Part shown: in pieces, positions 56,005 to 63,264 of the stretch
Layout of the letters: each line of letters begins with the position of its first letter
How positions within the stretch are numbered: the first letter of the stretch is position 1
Source of the DNA: Lewinellaceae bacterium
GTDB taxonomy: Bacteria; Bacteroidota; Bacteroidia; Chitinophagales; Saprospiraceae
Length of the DNA: 64,000 bases
NCBI GenBank assembly: GCA_020636445.1
Contig: JACJXV010000001.1
Span: 107,706-171,705, forward strand
Direction of reading: 5' to 3'
Made by a program: the position numbers and the translations under genes
The notes under the pieces: generated by a model
The model's database searches: none
The model's input: only the letters and a program-made list of their open reading frames with translations
Told to the model about the DNA's origin: nothing

Positions 56005-56251
56005 CGCTTCTTTATTCTGGTTTCCTTTCCTTGTTCCTCTTCAACCAGCGCCGGCCAACTCCACTCTTTAAGAAATTTTTCCCGCTGACAGGCCTCTACA
56101 AGTCTCATTAAACCTCGCTGATACCACTTCAAGGGACCTTTGCCCGCGTGAAACAGCACCCGATTGTGTGCTCCTTTAATCGCCGCGCAAATCAGCCGTT
56201 ATGCCCACATAACGGTAGCCTCTTTCCAGCGCAATTACATACTACCACCAT
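56000..56251 (-). pseudogene. GIY-YIG nuclease remnant, copy 2
   Basis: Same start (ATGGTGGTAGTATG) and same shared frameshift after the first eight codons. It retains an EKFLKEWSWPALVEEEQGK-type C-terminal stretch in a shifted frame, corresponding to the REKFLKSGVGRRWL end of the consensus. Confidence 0.65.
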
Positions 56252-56300
56252 CACCGTGCGAAATAACAAAAAAGGGCCAACACTTGCATGTTGGCCTTTA

Positions 56301-56399
56301 ACCACCAGCCAGACCCGCCTATCAACGGCGGGTAAAATCGAACCAGCGTGTTTCAGGAATGAAAATATTTCCCGACTCAGGCAGGCCAAGTCCCTATCC
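56301..56399 (-). pseudogene. tRNA-Glu-like copy 3, 5'-truncated and interrupted
   Basis: Same structure as copy 1. The D-arm TAG is changed (CCCTATCCC on plus), and three extra bases (AGC) sit in the T-arm. Confidence 0.65.
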
Positions 56400-56658
56400 C
56401 TTCTTTATTCTGGTTTTTTAATCCTTTCCTTGTTCCTCTTCAACCAGCGCCGGCCCGCGCTCCACTCTTCGAAATTTTTTCCCGCTGACGAGCCTCCCCA
56501 TAAGTCTGGTAAACCTCTTCCAGTACCACTTCAAGGGACCCTTTGCCCGCGTAGAAACACTTCCACTTGATTGTGCTCCTTTAATCGCCGCCAAATCAGC
56601 CGTTGGCACCACATAACGGTAGCCATAACCGGCACCGAATTACATACACTACTACCAT
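56394..56658 (-). pseudogene. GIY-YIG nuclease remnant, copy 3
   Basis: The best-preserved middle part: TADLAA, SVSTRAKGP and, in other frames, EVVLEEVYQTYGEARQREK. Frameshifts near codon 9 and near the HN block prevent one continuous reading. Confidence 0.65.
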
Positions 56659-56705
56659 CACCGTGCAAGCGTAACAAAAAGAATGCTGCTGCATGTTGGC
56701 CCTTT

Positions 56706-56801
56706 AGCAACCATGCAGGCCCGCCTATCAACGGCGGGTAAAAATCGAACCCGTGTTTCAGAATGAAAATATTTCCCGACTCTGGCGAATGAGTCCTAAC
56801 C
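56706..56801 (-). pseudogene. tRNA-Glu-like copy 4, 5'-truncated and interrupted
   Basis: T-arm CGGGTTCGATT is intact; one base is missing in the anticodon arm. The second insertion hairpin is perfect (CCCGCC/GGCGGG). Confidence 0.65.
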
Positions 56802-57052
56802 CTTCTTTATTCTGGTTTTCTAATCCTTTCCTTGTTCCTCTTCCAACCAGCGCCGGCCAACTCCACTCTTCAAAATTTTCCTTTGACAGGCTTTCCCGCA
56901 AGTCTGTAAACCTCTTCCAGTACCACTTCAAGGACCTTTGCCCGCGTAGAAACACTTCCACTTCGTTGTGCTCCTTTAATCGCCGCTTAAATCAGCGTAT
57001 GCCCACAACGGTAGCCACTAACCGGCACCGAATTACGCTACACTACTACCAT
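56796..57052 (-). pseudogene. GIY-YIG nuclease remnant, copy 4
   Basis: Same start codon and frameshift as the other copies, with further single-base losses (for example AAAATTTTC in place of AAATTTTTC). Confidence 0.65.
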
Positions 57053-57098
57053 CACCGTGCAAATAACAAAAAGGGCTAACACTTGCATGTTGGCCTTT

Positions 57099-57198
57099 AG
57101 CCAACCAATACGGGCCGCCTATCAACGGCAGGTGAAATCGAACCCGTGTTTCAGGAATGAAAATATTTCCCGACTCAGGCGGGCCAGGTCCCTATCCC
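57099..57198 (-). pseudogene. tRNA-Glu-like copy 5, 5'-truncated and interrupted
   Basis: Same two insertions. The 3' half is partly lost (CCAATACGGGCCGCC on plus). Confidence 0.65.
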
Positions 57199-57461
57199 TT
57201 CTTTATTCTGTTTTCCTAATCCTTTCCTTGTTCCTCTTCCAGCCAAAAAAAGCGCCAGTAGCTCCACTCTTCAGAAATTTTTTCCCGCTGACGAGCCTCC
57301 CTTAGAATCTGGTAAACCTCTTCCAGTACCGCTTCAAAGGGACCTTTTGCCCCGCGTGAAACACTTCTTGATTGTGCTCCTTTATTAACCACTTCAAATC
57401 AATGGGTATGCCCACATAACGGTAGCCATAACCAGCACCGAATTACATACACTACTACCAT
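57192..57461 (-). pseudogene. GIY-YIG nuclease remnant, copy 5
   Basis: 270 bp from ATG to the tRNA-borne stop, as expected for a ~89-residue GIY-YIG protein, but the N-terminal frameshift shared by all copies brings an early stop after GHTH. Confidence 0.65.
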
Positions 57462-57510
57462 CTTGATGCAAATAACAAAAAAGGGCCAACGCATGGTGGC
57501 CTTTAACGCC

Positions 57511-57576
57511 TTCAATACGGGAATCGAACCGTGTTTCGGGAATGAAAATCCTGCGTCCTAACCCGAACGAACAGGC
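57511..57576 (-). pseudogene. tRNA-Glu-like copy 6, without insertions
   Basis: GCCTGTTCGTTCGGGTTAGG, then GACGCAGGATTTTCATTCC and CGGTTCGATTCCCGTATT. It keeps the D-arm, anticodon UUC and T-arm in the normal order but has lost bases in the D-arm, T-stem and acceptor stem. Confidence 0.7.
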
Positions 57577-57620
57577 AAAGTTGTTCTTGGCATTATAAAA
57601 TTACTACTTTCGTAGTTTAG

Positions 57621-57737
57621 CAGCCCATGCAGGCCCCGCCTTTCAACACGGCGGGTGAAAATCGAACCCGTGTTTCAGGGGTGAAAATATTTTCCCGACT
57701 CCCGGCGGGCAAATTACAACCCATGAACGAACGGGCC
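57621..57737 (-). pseudogene. tRNA-Glu-like copy 7, full-length ends but interrupted twice
   Basis: It starts GGCCCGTTCG and ends with CATGGGCTG, so both acceptor strands are present, unlike copies 1-5. The same two GC-rich insertions break the anticodon arm and the T-arm. Confidence 0.7.
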
Positions 57738-57782
57738 AAGTTGTTCTTAGCATTATATAAAAATTACTACTCGCGTGGTTAG

Positions 57783-57891
57783 CAGCCCGTACGGGCCCGC
57801 CTTTCAGCGGCGGGTAAAATCGGACCCATGTTTCAGGGCAATGTTTCCCGACTCCCGGCAGGCCAAGTCCTAACCCATAGACGAACAGGCC
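57783..57891 (-). pseudogene. tRNA-Glu-like copy 8, full-length ends but interrupted twice
   Basis: Starts GGCCTGTTCGTCTATGGGTT and ends CCCGTACGGGCTG. Both insertions are present and the anticodon region is further deleted (GCAATGTTTCCCG on plus). Confidence 0.7.
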
Positions 57892-57910
57892 AAGTTGTTC
57901 TTACGCATTA

Positions 57911-57932
57911 TAAAAATTACTACTCGCGTAGT
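57911..57932 (-). terminator. Terminator after the tRNA-Glu gene
   Basis: On the minus strand ACTAC-GCGA-GTAGT followed by AATTTTTA. Similar hairpins follow copies 7 and 8 upstream in the array (near 57761-57779 and 57600-57617), so the spacer was duplicated together with the tRNA. Confidence 0.65.
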
Positions 57933-57936
57933 TTAG

Positions 57937-58008
57937 CAGCCGCTGCGGGAATCGAACCCGTGTTTCAGGAATGAAAATCCTGCGTCCTAACCCCTAGACG
58001 AACGGGCC
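57937..58008 (-). tRNA. tRNA-Glu (anticodon UUC), acceptor stem imperfect
   Basis: Reads GGCCCGTTCGTCTAGGGGTT as 5' end and D-arm, GCAGGA-TTTTCAT-TCCTG as anticodon arm, and CGGG-TTCGATT-CCCG as T-arm. The 3' strand is CAGCGGCTG where the array copies show TACGGGCTG. The acceptor stem therefore has two mismatches (C5-C, G6-G) and a first-pair wobble, and the outer T-stem pair is lost. It is the only uninterrupted copy. No CCA is encoded. Confidence 0.75.
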
Positions 58009-58014
58009 GTGGTG

Positions 58015-58417
58015 CCTGTAATAATATGCGAAGATATTACACTTTCGAAAGCCACTTGGGTGCGCAAAGATAAAAACAACTCAAAAATAACCTACAGGGA
58101 TTAGATATTTTTTTAGGATCTTATCCTACCTGCAAGCACAGGAATTCTAATAACACGAATAAAGTAACCTCAAAAAAAAAATGAGCATTTTGCTTTTTCA
58201 GGTGCAAATAACCCGACCTGTTATCGCCTAGATCAACATTACAGGATATACAATCGACATTAAAAATTTCTACCTTTGTGCCGCGTTTCAAAAGGTGAAG
58301 TATTCCACATAAAGCAGAAATATGAACAAGGAATATAAAAGAAAATGTTCCCATTCTCAGTAATTATTGTTCATTTTACACTAAGTTAGATATTTAACCA
58401 CTAAACTATATTTACCC
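58015..58417 (+). promoter_or_regulatory. Upstream region of gap with candidate promoter
   Basis: The 403-bp region is A/T rich. TACCTTTG at 58271-58278 matches the Bacteroidota -7 consensus TAnnTTTG in the direction of gap, about 140 bp before its ATG. That would leave a long leader. A 13-codon ORF (58322-58363) lies in that leader; I do not claim it is translated. Confidence 0.5.
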
Positions 58418-59404
58418 ATGGCTAAAAGAGTAGCAATTAATGGATTTGGTCGCATCGGGCGACTGACCTTCCGTAACCTGTTGCAGATGGAAGGAATCGA
58501 AGTGGTTGCCATTAATGACCTGACGGATAACGCCACACTGGCACACCTATTGAAATATGACTCTGTTCATGGTAAGTTCCCGGGTACGGTAACTGCCGAT
58601 GATGAATATCTGCATGTCAATGGGCACAAGATCAGTGCCCTGGCTGAAAAGGACCCAGCTAGTCTTCCCTGGAAAGCCCTTCAGGTAGACGTTGTTGTTG
58701 AATGTACCGGGCGTTTTACCGACCGTGAAAAAGCGGGTCTTCATTTACAGGCTGGCGCCAAGAAGGTCGTGATCTCTGCTCCTGCAAAAGGAGACATCCC
58801 AACCGTTGTACTGGGTGTTAACGACGAGGTCATTTCCGCTGAACATACGATCTATTCCAATGCCTCCTGCACCACCAACTGTCTGGCCCCTATGGTTAAA
58901 GTGCTGGATGATGCGTTTGGCATTGAGAAGGGATATATGACAACCATCCACGCCTATACAGCTGACCAGCGTATTCAGGATGCTCCGCACAGTGATTTGC
59001 GCAGAGCTCGTGCTGCCGCTATCTCTATCGTTCCTACGAGTACGGGAGCGGCCAAAGCCGTTGGCCTGGTACTGCCACACCTAAAAGGTAAGCTCAATGG
59101 TAATGCCATGCGGGTACCTGTACCCGATGGATCTGTTACTGACTTTACCGTGATTGTCAAGAAAGAAACCACTGTCGAAGAGGTCAATGCGGCCTTCCAA
59201 AAAGCAGCAGAAGGTAAAATGAAAGGCATCCTGGAATATTGTGTTGACCCGATCGTGTCTTCGGATATCTTGGGCAACCCACACTCTTGTATTTTTGATG
59301 TCGATTTAACCATGGTACAAGGTAATCTGGTAAAAGTGGTTGGCTGGTATGATAACGAAGCGGGCTATTCCGCTCGTTTGGCACAGCTGACAGACCGGAT
59401 TTAA
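58418..59404 (+). CDS. gap: Glyceraldehyde-3-phosphate dehydrogenase
   Basis: 328 residues. It converts glyceraldehyde-3-phosphate to 1,3-bisphosphoglycerate. The NAD fold starts KRVAINGFGRIGR, and Asp34 in AINDLTD indicates NAD preference. The catalytic Cys151 is in SNASCTTNCLAP. His lies in TTIHAYTADQR, and the closing WYDNEAGYSARL is canonical. pgk follows 82 bp downstream with a terminator hairpin between. Confidence 0.97.
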   Translation: MAKRVAINGFGRIGRLTFRNLLQMEGIEVVAINDLTDNATLAHLLKYDSVHGKFPGTVTADDEYLHVNGHKISALAEKDPASLPWKALQVDVVVECTGRFTDREKAGLHLQAGAKKVVISAPAKGDIPTVVLGVNDEVISAEHTIYSNASCTTNCLAPMVKVLDDAFGIEKGYMTTIHAYTADQRIQDAPHSDLRRARAAAISIVPTSTGAAKAVGLVLPHLKGKLNGNAMRVPVPDGSVTDFTVIVKKETTVEEVNAAFQKAAEGKMKGILEYCVDPIVSSDILGNPHSCIFDVDLTMVQGNLVKVVGWYDNEAGYSARLAQLTDRI

Positions 59405-59414
59405 TCCCATCAAC

Positions 59415-59459
59415 CAGGCATGGCCATGGTGAATCCACCCGGCCATGCCTGCTTTTTTT
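59415..59459 (+). terminator. Terminator between gap and pgk
   Basis: CAGGCATGGCC (59415-59425) pairs with GGCCATGCCTG (59441-59451) and is followed by CTTTTTTTC. It could reduce read-through from gap into pgk, so the two may be expressed at different levels. Confidence 0.85.
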
Positions 59460-59485
59460 CTCTCCTGACTAAACTCATTACCCCT

Positions 59486-60691
59486 ATGGATCAGCTCCAA
59501 TTTAAGGACAAGAAAGTGCTGGTTCGGGTGGACTTCAACGTCCCTCTGGATGCACAATACCAAATTACCGATGATACCCGCATGCGGGCTGCCATTCCTA
59601 CCATTCAAACAATTCTGCAGCGGGGTGGAACCGTTATTCTTTGTTCTCATTTTGGGCGCCCTCTGCAGAAATTAAAGGAAGATGGGTCCGTTAATGTGGC
59701 CAAATTCACCCTCAAACATCTGGTAAGCCACTTGTCCGAACTACTGGGTAAGCCGGTTTCCTTTGCCGAAGATTGTGTGGGTCCGGTAGCTGAAGCTGCG
59801 GTAGCTAAGCTTAACTCTGGCAGTGTTTTGCTTTTGGAAAACACGCGCTTTCACGCAGGCGAGGAGAAAGGGGATCCGGCGATGGCCGCACAGCTGGCCA
59901 AGTTGGCGGATGTCTATATCAATGATGCTTTTGGAACGGCTCACCGGGCACACGTTTCCACAACCTTGGTAGCGCATCATTTTGCTGCCGATGCCAAAGG
60001 GTTTGGTTACCTGATGAAAGCTGAAGTTGAAAACGCCAATCGGGTCCTTAACCACCCCGAACGGCCATTGACGGCAATTATCGGTGGGGCAAAAGTATCA
60101 GATAAGATCTTGCTGTTGTCGCGCATGCTTGATGTAGTTGACAACCTGATTATTGGTGGAGGCATGGCCTATACTTTTATCAAAGCACAGGGCGGGCAAA
60201 TCGGCAAATCGCTAGTTGAGGATGATCGACTCGAACTGGCCGGGCAGCTTATGGCTAAAGCCAAAGAGAAAGGCGTTAGCTTATTGCTTCCCGAAGACTC
60301 CATTATTGCCGATCGGTTTGCTAACGATGCTAACCACCAATCAGTAAATAGTGATGCCATAACAGGTGACTGGATGGGCTTGGATATTGGTGAAAAAGCG
60401 CGCCAACAATTCAGTGCAACCATCATGGCATCCAAAACCATTTTATGGAACGGCCCAATGGGTGTTTTTGAAATGCCTAATTTCGCCGAAGGAACCAAGA
60501 CCATTGCCGAGGCCGTAGCAGCTGCAACACAGGCTGGCGCATTCTCATTAGTAGGCGGTGGTGATTCCGTCGCTGCTGTCAATCAAATGGGTTTAGCTGA
60601 TAAAGTGAGCTATGTTTCTACCGGTGGTGGCGCCATGTTGGAAATGCTGGAAGGCAAAGAACTACCAGGCGTGAAAGCTATTGCCGGTTAA
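59486..60691 (+). CDS. pgk: Phosphoglycerate kinase
   Basis: 401 residues from MDQLQFKDKKVLVRVDFNVP; a longer open frame upstream runs through the terminator and is rejected. Substrate and nucleotide motifs are VLVRVDFNVPLD, CSHFGRP, LLLENTRFHAGEE, IIGGAKVSDKI, LWNGPMGVFE and SLVGGGDSVAAV. It follows gap in the lower glycolysis pathway. Confidence 0.96.
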   Translation: MDQLQFKDKKVLVRVDFNVPLDAQYQITDDTRMRAAIPTIQTILQRGGTVILCSHFGRPLQKLKEDGSVNVAKFTLKHLVSHLSELLGKPVSFAEDCVGPVAEAAVAKLNSGSVLLLENTRFHAGEEKGDPAMAAQLAKLADVYINDAFGTAHRAHVSTTLVAHHFAADAKGFGYLMKAEVENANRVLNHPERPLTAIIGGAKVSDKILLLSRMLDVVDNLIIGGGMAYTFIKAQGGQIGKSLVEDDRLELAGQLMAKAKEKGVSLLLPEDSIIADRFANDANHQSVNSDAITGDWMGLDIGEKARQQFSATIMASKTILWNGPMGVFEMPNFAEGTKTIAEAVAAATQAGAFSLVGGGDSVAAVNQMGLADKVSYVSTGGGAMLEMLEGKELPGVKAIAG

Positions 60692-60724
60692 ACCTTTTAT
60701 CCTTACCTGTACCGCGCAACCTAT

Positions 60725-60769
60725 AAGAGAATCGCCCGGTTCGCAAATTGCGAACCGGGCGATTCTCTT
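60725..60769. terminator. Long perfect hairpin after pgk
   Basis: AAGAGAATCGCCCGGTTCGC and its exact complement form a stem of about 20 bp around an AAATT-type loop, with TTTTT on the plus side. It separates pgk from the convergent reductase gene. Confidence 0.9.
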
Positions 60770-60793
60770 TTTACACTATGGCGAATAAAGGGT

Positions 60794-61804
60794 TTACTGG
60801 AAACCCTCTACCCCATTAACCGTGGTGTATTTAAAACTGATTTTCTTTTCCGGAAAAACCCGGTTGAATGCCGACTGGCACATCAGGGTAGCCTCATGGA
60901 AGCCGCAAAGAATCAATTTCAGCTTTCCGGGATAGGTATTGATATCCCCTACCGCGTAAATTCCCGGTATATTGGTACTATAATCGAACGTGTCTACGAC
61001 AATAGCATTCTTGTCAATCGTTAATCCCCAATCCCCCATAGGCCCTAACTTAGGGGTTAGACCAAAGAGTGGGATGAAATTATCGGCAGGCTGGAAAAAC
61101 TCTCCTTTCTCCTTACTCTGAATCTGCACATCCGTCAGCTTGCCATTACCACGTAACCCTATTGCCTGAGCATCCGTTAAGAGATTAATCCGACCGGTTT
61201 CAGCTAATTCAAAAACTTTCTCTACCGAATCAGGAGCTCCCCGGAAGTCTTTCCTACGGTGAATGAGGGTAACTTCCTCGGCTACATCAGCCAGGAAAAT
61301 GGTCCAGTCCAGTGCCGAATCACCACCTCCGGCAAGTACAACCCGCTTATTGCGATATACTTCCGGATCGCGGATAATATAGTCAACGCCTTTATCTTCG
61401 AACTCTTCCAGGTTTTCCAGCGGCGGCTTTCGAGGTTCAAATGAGCCTAAGCCCCCGGCAATCGCCACCACTGGTGCTTCATGGACCGTGCCCTTGCTGG
61501 TCGTAACCCTAAAACGACTCCCTTCATCAAGAACTTCCAGTGTTTCAGCCCGTTCACCTAGTGTAAACCCAGGCTTGAACGTCGCGATCTGTTCCATGAG
61601 GTTCTCCACGAGTTCACCAGCCAATATGGTCGGATATCCTGGAATGTCATAAATGGGCTTCTTCGGATAAATTTCCGAAAGCTGTCCTCCCGGCATAGGC
61701 AACGCATCAATCAAATGACAGTGCATCTTCAAAAGACCCGCTTCAAATACCGTGAAAAGGCCCACCGGACCAGCACCAATAATGAGAATATCCGTTTTAA
61801 TCAT
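60794..61804 (-). CDS. Thioredoxin-reductase-like ferredoxin/flavodoxin-NADP reductase
   Basis: 336 residues. FAD site at the start (DILIIGAGPVGLFTVFEAG), NADPH site VVLAGGGDSALDWTIFLADVA, and GIYAVGDINTYPGKLKLILCGFHEA near the end. The CxxC redox pair of thioredoxin reductase is absent, which places it with YumC-type FNRs. It may supply electrons to the assimilatory sulfate pathway encoded just upstream, across a 108-bp gap. Confidence 0.9.
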   Translation of the reverse strand: MIKTDILIIGAGPVGLFTVFEAGLLKMHCHLIDALPMPGGQLSEIYPKKPIYDIPGYPTILAGELVENLMEQIATFKPGFTLGERAETLEVLDEGSRFRVTTSKGTVHEAPVVAIAGGLGSFEPRKPPLENLEEFEDKGVDYIIRDPEVYRNKRVVLAGGGDSALDWTIFLADVAEEVTLIHRRKDFRGAPDSVEKVFELAETGRINLLTDAQAIGLRGNGKLTDVQIQSKEKGEFFQPADNFIPLFGLTPKLGPMGDWGLTIDKNAIVVDTFDYSTNIPGIYAVGDINTYPGKLKLILCGFHEATLMCQSAFNRVFPEKKISFKYTTVNGVEGFQ

Positions 61805-61912
61805 GGATGAAAACTACTTGCATAAATAAATAGTTGCCAGGTTCCCTTTGTCCAGGGACCGCAAAGAAAACGCAAAAATACGGCGATAGTTTGGAAACTA
61901 AAACATTATCTA

Positions 61913-62632
61913 TCAATCTTTACCCTTCTTGACAAAATAGCCAGGATGTAATCCGCATTCTGTTTTTCCGGTTCCGGCCCAACGACCGGCCCGGCCATCG
62001 CCCGGCTTAGTGCAATGCGTACAGCCAATGGAACCATACCCCTGTGCTTCTAATGGGTGGCTTGGCAGTTGATGCAACCCGAAGTAATAGAGGAATTCAC
62101 CTTCGGTAAGATCAATCAGGGGATGAAATTTCAGGATGTCTCCTTGCTGTTCGAAAATCCGCAAGTTGGCCCGGAAATTAGTTTGATAAGCCATTAGGCC
62201 TGAAATCCAAACCCGGTGTTGGGCCTTTAACGGTTCGAGCGGAGCTACCTTATTAACCGCACAACACATCCGTGGGTGCTCCTCCCACCACGATTCTTCC
62301 CGGGTAAGGGCGTTTTCGGCACTATTAGGTAAAACATCAATGATGGTAAGACCTAATTGCTTAGCTAGTTGATCACGGTAGGCCAGTGTCTCGGCAAAGT
62401 GGTAGGTCGTATCAATAAAGTGGATGGGCTGCGTGGGATGCATCTCACTAATCCCATAAAGAAGTAGTGCAGACTTAGTGCCAAACGAAGAGGTCACCAG
62501 CACCTCCCGCTCCTCAAAGAAGTCGTATAAGCGGGCAATGCGTTGCGTCCATGACAGCGCGGCAAACGTTTCATTCAGCGCATCCAAATCCCATTGTTTC
62601 CGCGCAATATTCGTTGTTATTGCTTTTGTCAT
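61913..62632 (-). CDS. cysH: Assimilatory (phospho)adenylyl-sulfate reductase
   Basis: 239 residues. It reduces APS or PAPS to sulfite. VLVTSSFGTKSALLLYG is the nucleotide loop. The MCCAVNK and GCTHCTKP cysteine pairs are those of the [4Fe-4S] APS-reductase branch, and ECGLHPGYF holds the catalytic Cys. The ATG overlaps the sirC stop by 4 bp, so it is translated with the siroheme genes that supply sulfite reductase cofactor. Confidence 0.92.
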   Translation of the reverse strand: MTKAITTNIARKQWDLDALNETFAALSWTQRIARLYDFFEEREVLVTSSFGTKSALLLYGISEMHPTQPIHFIDTTYHFAETLAYRDQLAKQLGLTIIDVLPNSAENALTREESWWEEHPRMCCAVNKVAPLEPLKAQHRVWISGLMAYQTNFRANLRIFEQQGDILKFHPLIDLTEGEFLYYFGLHQLPSHPLEAQGYGSIGCTHCTKPGDGRAGRWAGTGKTECGLHPGYFVKKGKD

Positions 62633-63264
62633 AATTGGTTTTTTGTTTGTTCGTCAGCTAAAGTGGTGGTAGGTACCTGTTCGGCTAGCAGACCAGAAGT
62701 CAGTGCATCCAGCCGGGCAACTTTACCGGCAAAGTCGTCCGGTAGCGTATTTCGGTAATCCTGTAGTTTTTGTAGTAGTGTAGCGGTCTCAGCTGGCAGA
62801 ATCGCTTCGAGCCATTGCCGTAACCGCTTGGCAAAGGTGGGCGACTGCCCATTGGTTGAAATGGCAATCTTTAATGGGCCGCGACTCACAATAGCTCCCA
62901 TATAAAAGTCACATAAAGCTGGGGTATCAGCTACATTGACAAGTTTTCCACGAGCTTTGGCGGCCTGATATACCTGGTGGTTCAGCGTAGCATCATTCGT
63001 CGCTGCTATGATCACATCATGTCCCTCAATATCACTATCCACGAAAGGCCGTTCGCAAAGGGTAATCGCTGCTGTTGAATGCTGCTGCCGGATTTCCTGC
63101 CATTGTTCGCTCACCCAGGTTGCCACGACAGTTAGCTTGGCATCCGGGCTGCTTTTAAGCAGAAAGCCCATTTTTTCGCTGCCTACTTCCCCAGCGCCAA
63201 CCAGCAGAAAGTGCAAGCGGCTCGCTTGCAGGAACACAGGGTATAGATTGTTCCGGGTACTCAT
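62629..63264 (-). CDS. Precorrin-2 dehydrogenase / sirohydrochlorin ferrochelatase (Met8/CysG-N type)
   Basis: 211 residues. The Rossmann part reads LHFLLVGAGEVGSEKMGFLL, then VIIAATNDATLNHQVYQAAKA, LVNVADTPALCDFYMGAIVSRGPLKIAISTNGQSPTFAKRLR, the standard family ending. It converts precorrin-2 to siroheme after the CobA-type methyltransferase encoded upstream. It overlaps both neighbours by 4 bp (ATGA). Confidence 0.92.
   Translation of the reverse strand: MSTRNNLYPVFLQASRLHFLLVGAGEVGSEKMGFLLKSSPDAKLTVVATWVSEQWQEIRQQHSTAAITLCERPFVDSDIEGHDVIIAATNDATLNHQVYQAAKARGKLVNVADTPALCDFYMGAIVSRGPLKIAISTNGQSPTFAKRLRQWLEAILPAETATLLQKLQDYRNTLPDDFAGKVARLDALTSGLLAEQVPTTTLADEQTKNQL

Larger units (their letters stand above)
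55441..58010 (-). repeat. Tandem array of GIY-YIG ORFs and tRNA-Glu copies
   Basis: Five units of about 390-410 bp (tRNA-like starts near 55501, 55912, 56301, 56706, 57099), then a bare tRNA-like copy (57511), two copies with a ~155-165-bp period (57621, 57783) and a final tRNA gene (57937). Read on the minus strand, each long unit is: hairpin terminator, GIY-YIG ORF, 5'-truncated tRNA-Glu. The units differ by many one-to-three-base insertions and deletions, so either real decay or poor consensus in a repeat must be considered. Confidence 0.85.

Noticed and set aside
55596..57305. Short open frames in both directions inside the repeat array as genuine genes
   Set aside because: They change frame from unit to unit and only make sense as pieces of frameshifted GIY-YIG ORFs or tRNA-like sequence.
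55441..58010. CRISPR array
   Set aside because: The repeats are ~400 bp or ~160 bp, contain tRNA and coding sequence, and there are no short regular spacers or cas genes.
58322..58363. 13-codon ORF upstream of gap as a leader peptide
   Set aside because: No repeat of one amino acid, no attenuator hairpin nearby; it may be chance in an A-rich leader.
59420..59485. Longer N-terminus for phosphoglycerate kinase
   Set aside because: The extra codons cover the terminator hairpin after gap; the family start is MDQLQFKDKKV.
60794..61804. Thioredoxin reductase
   Set aside because: The CxxC redox motif is absent, so an FNR-type function is more likely.
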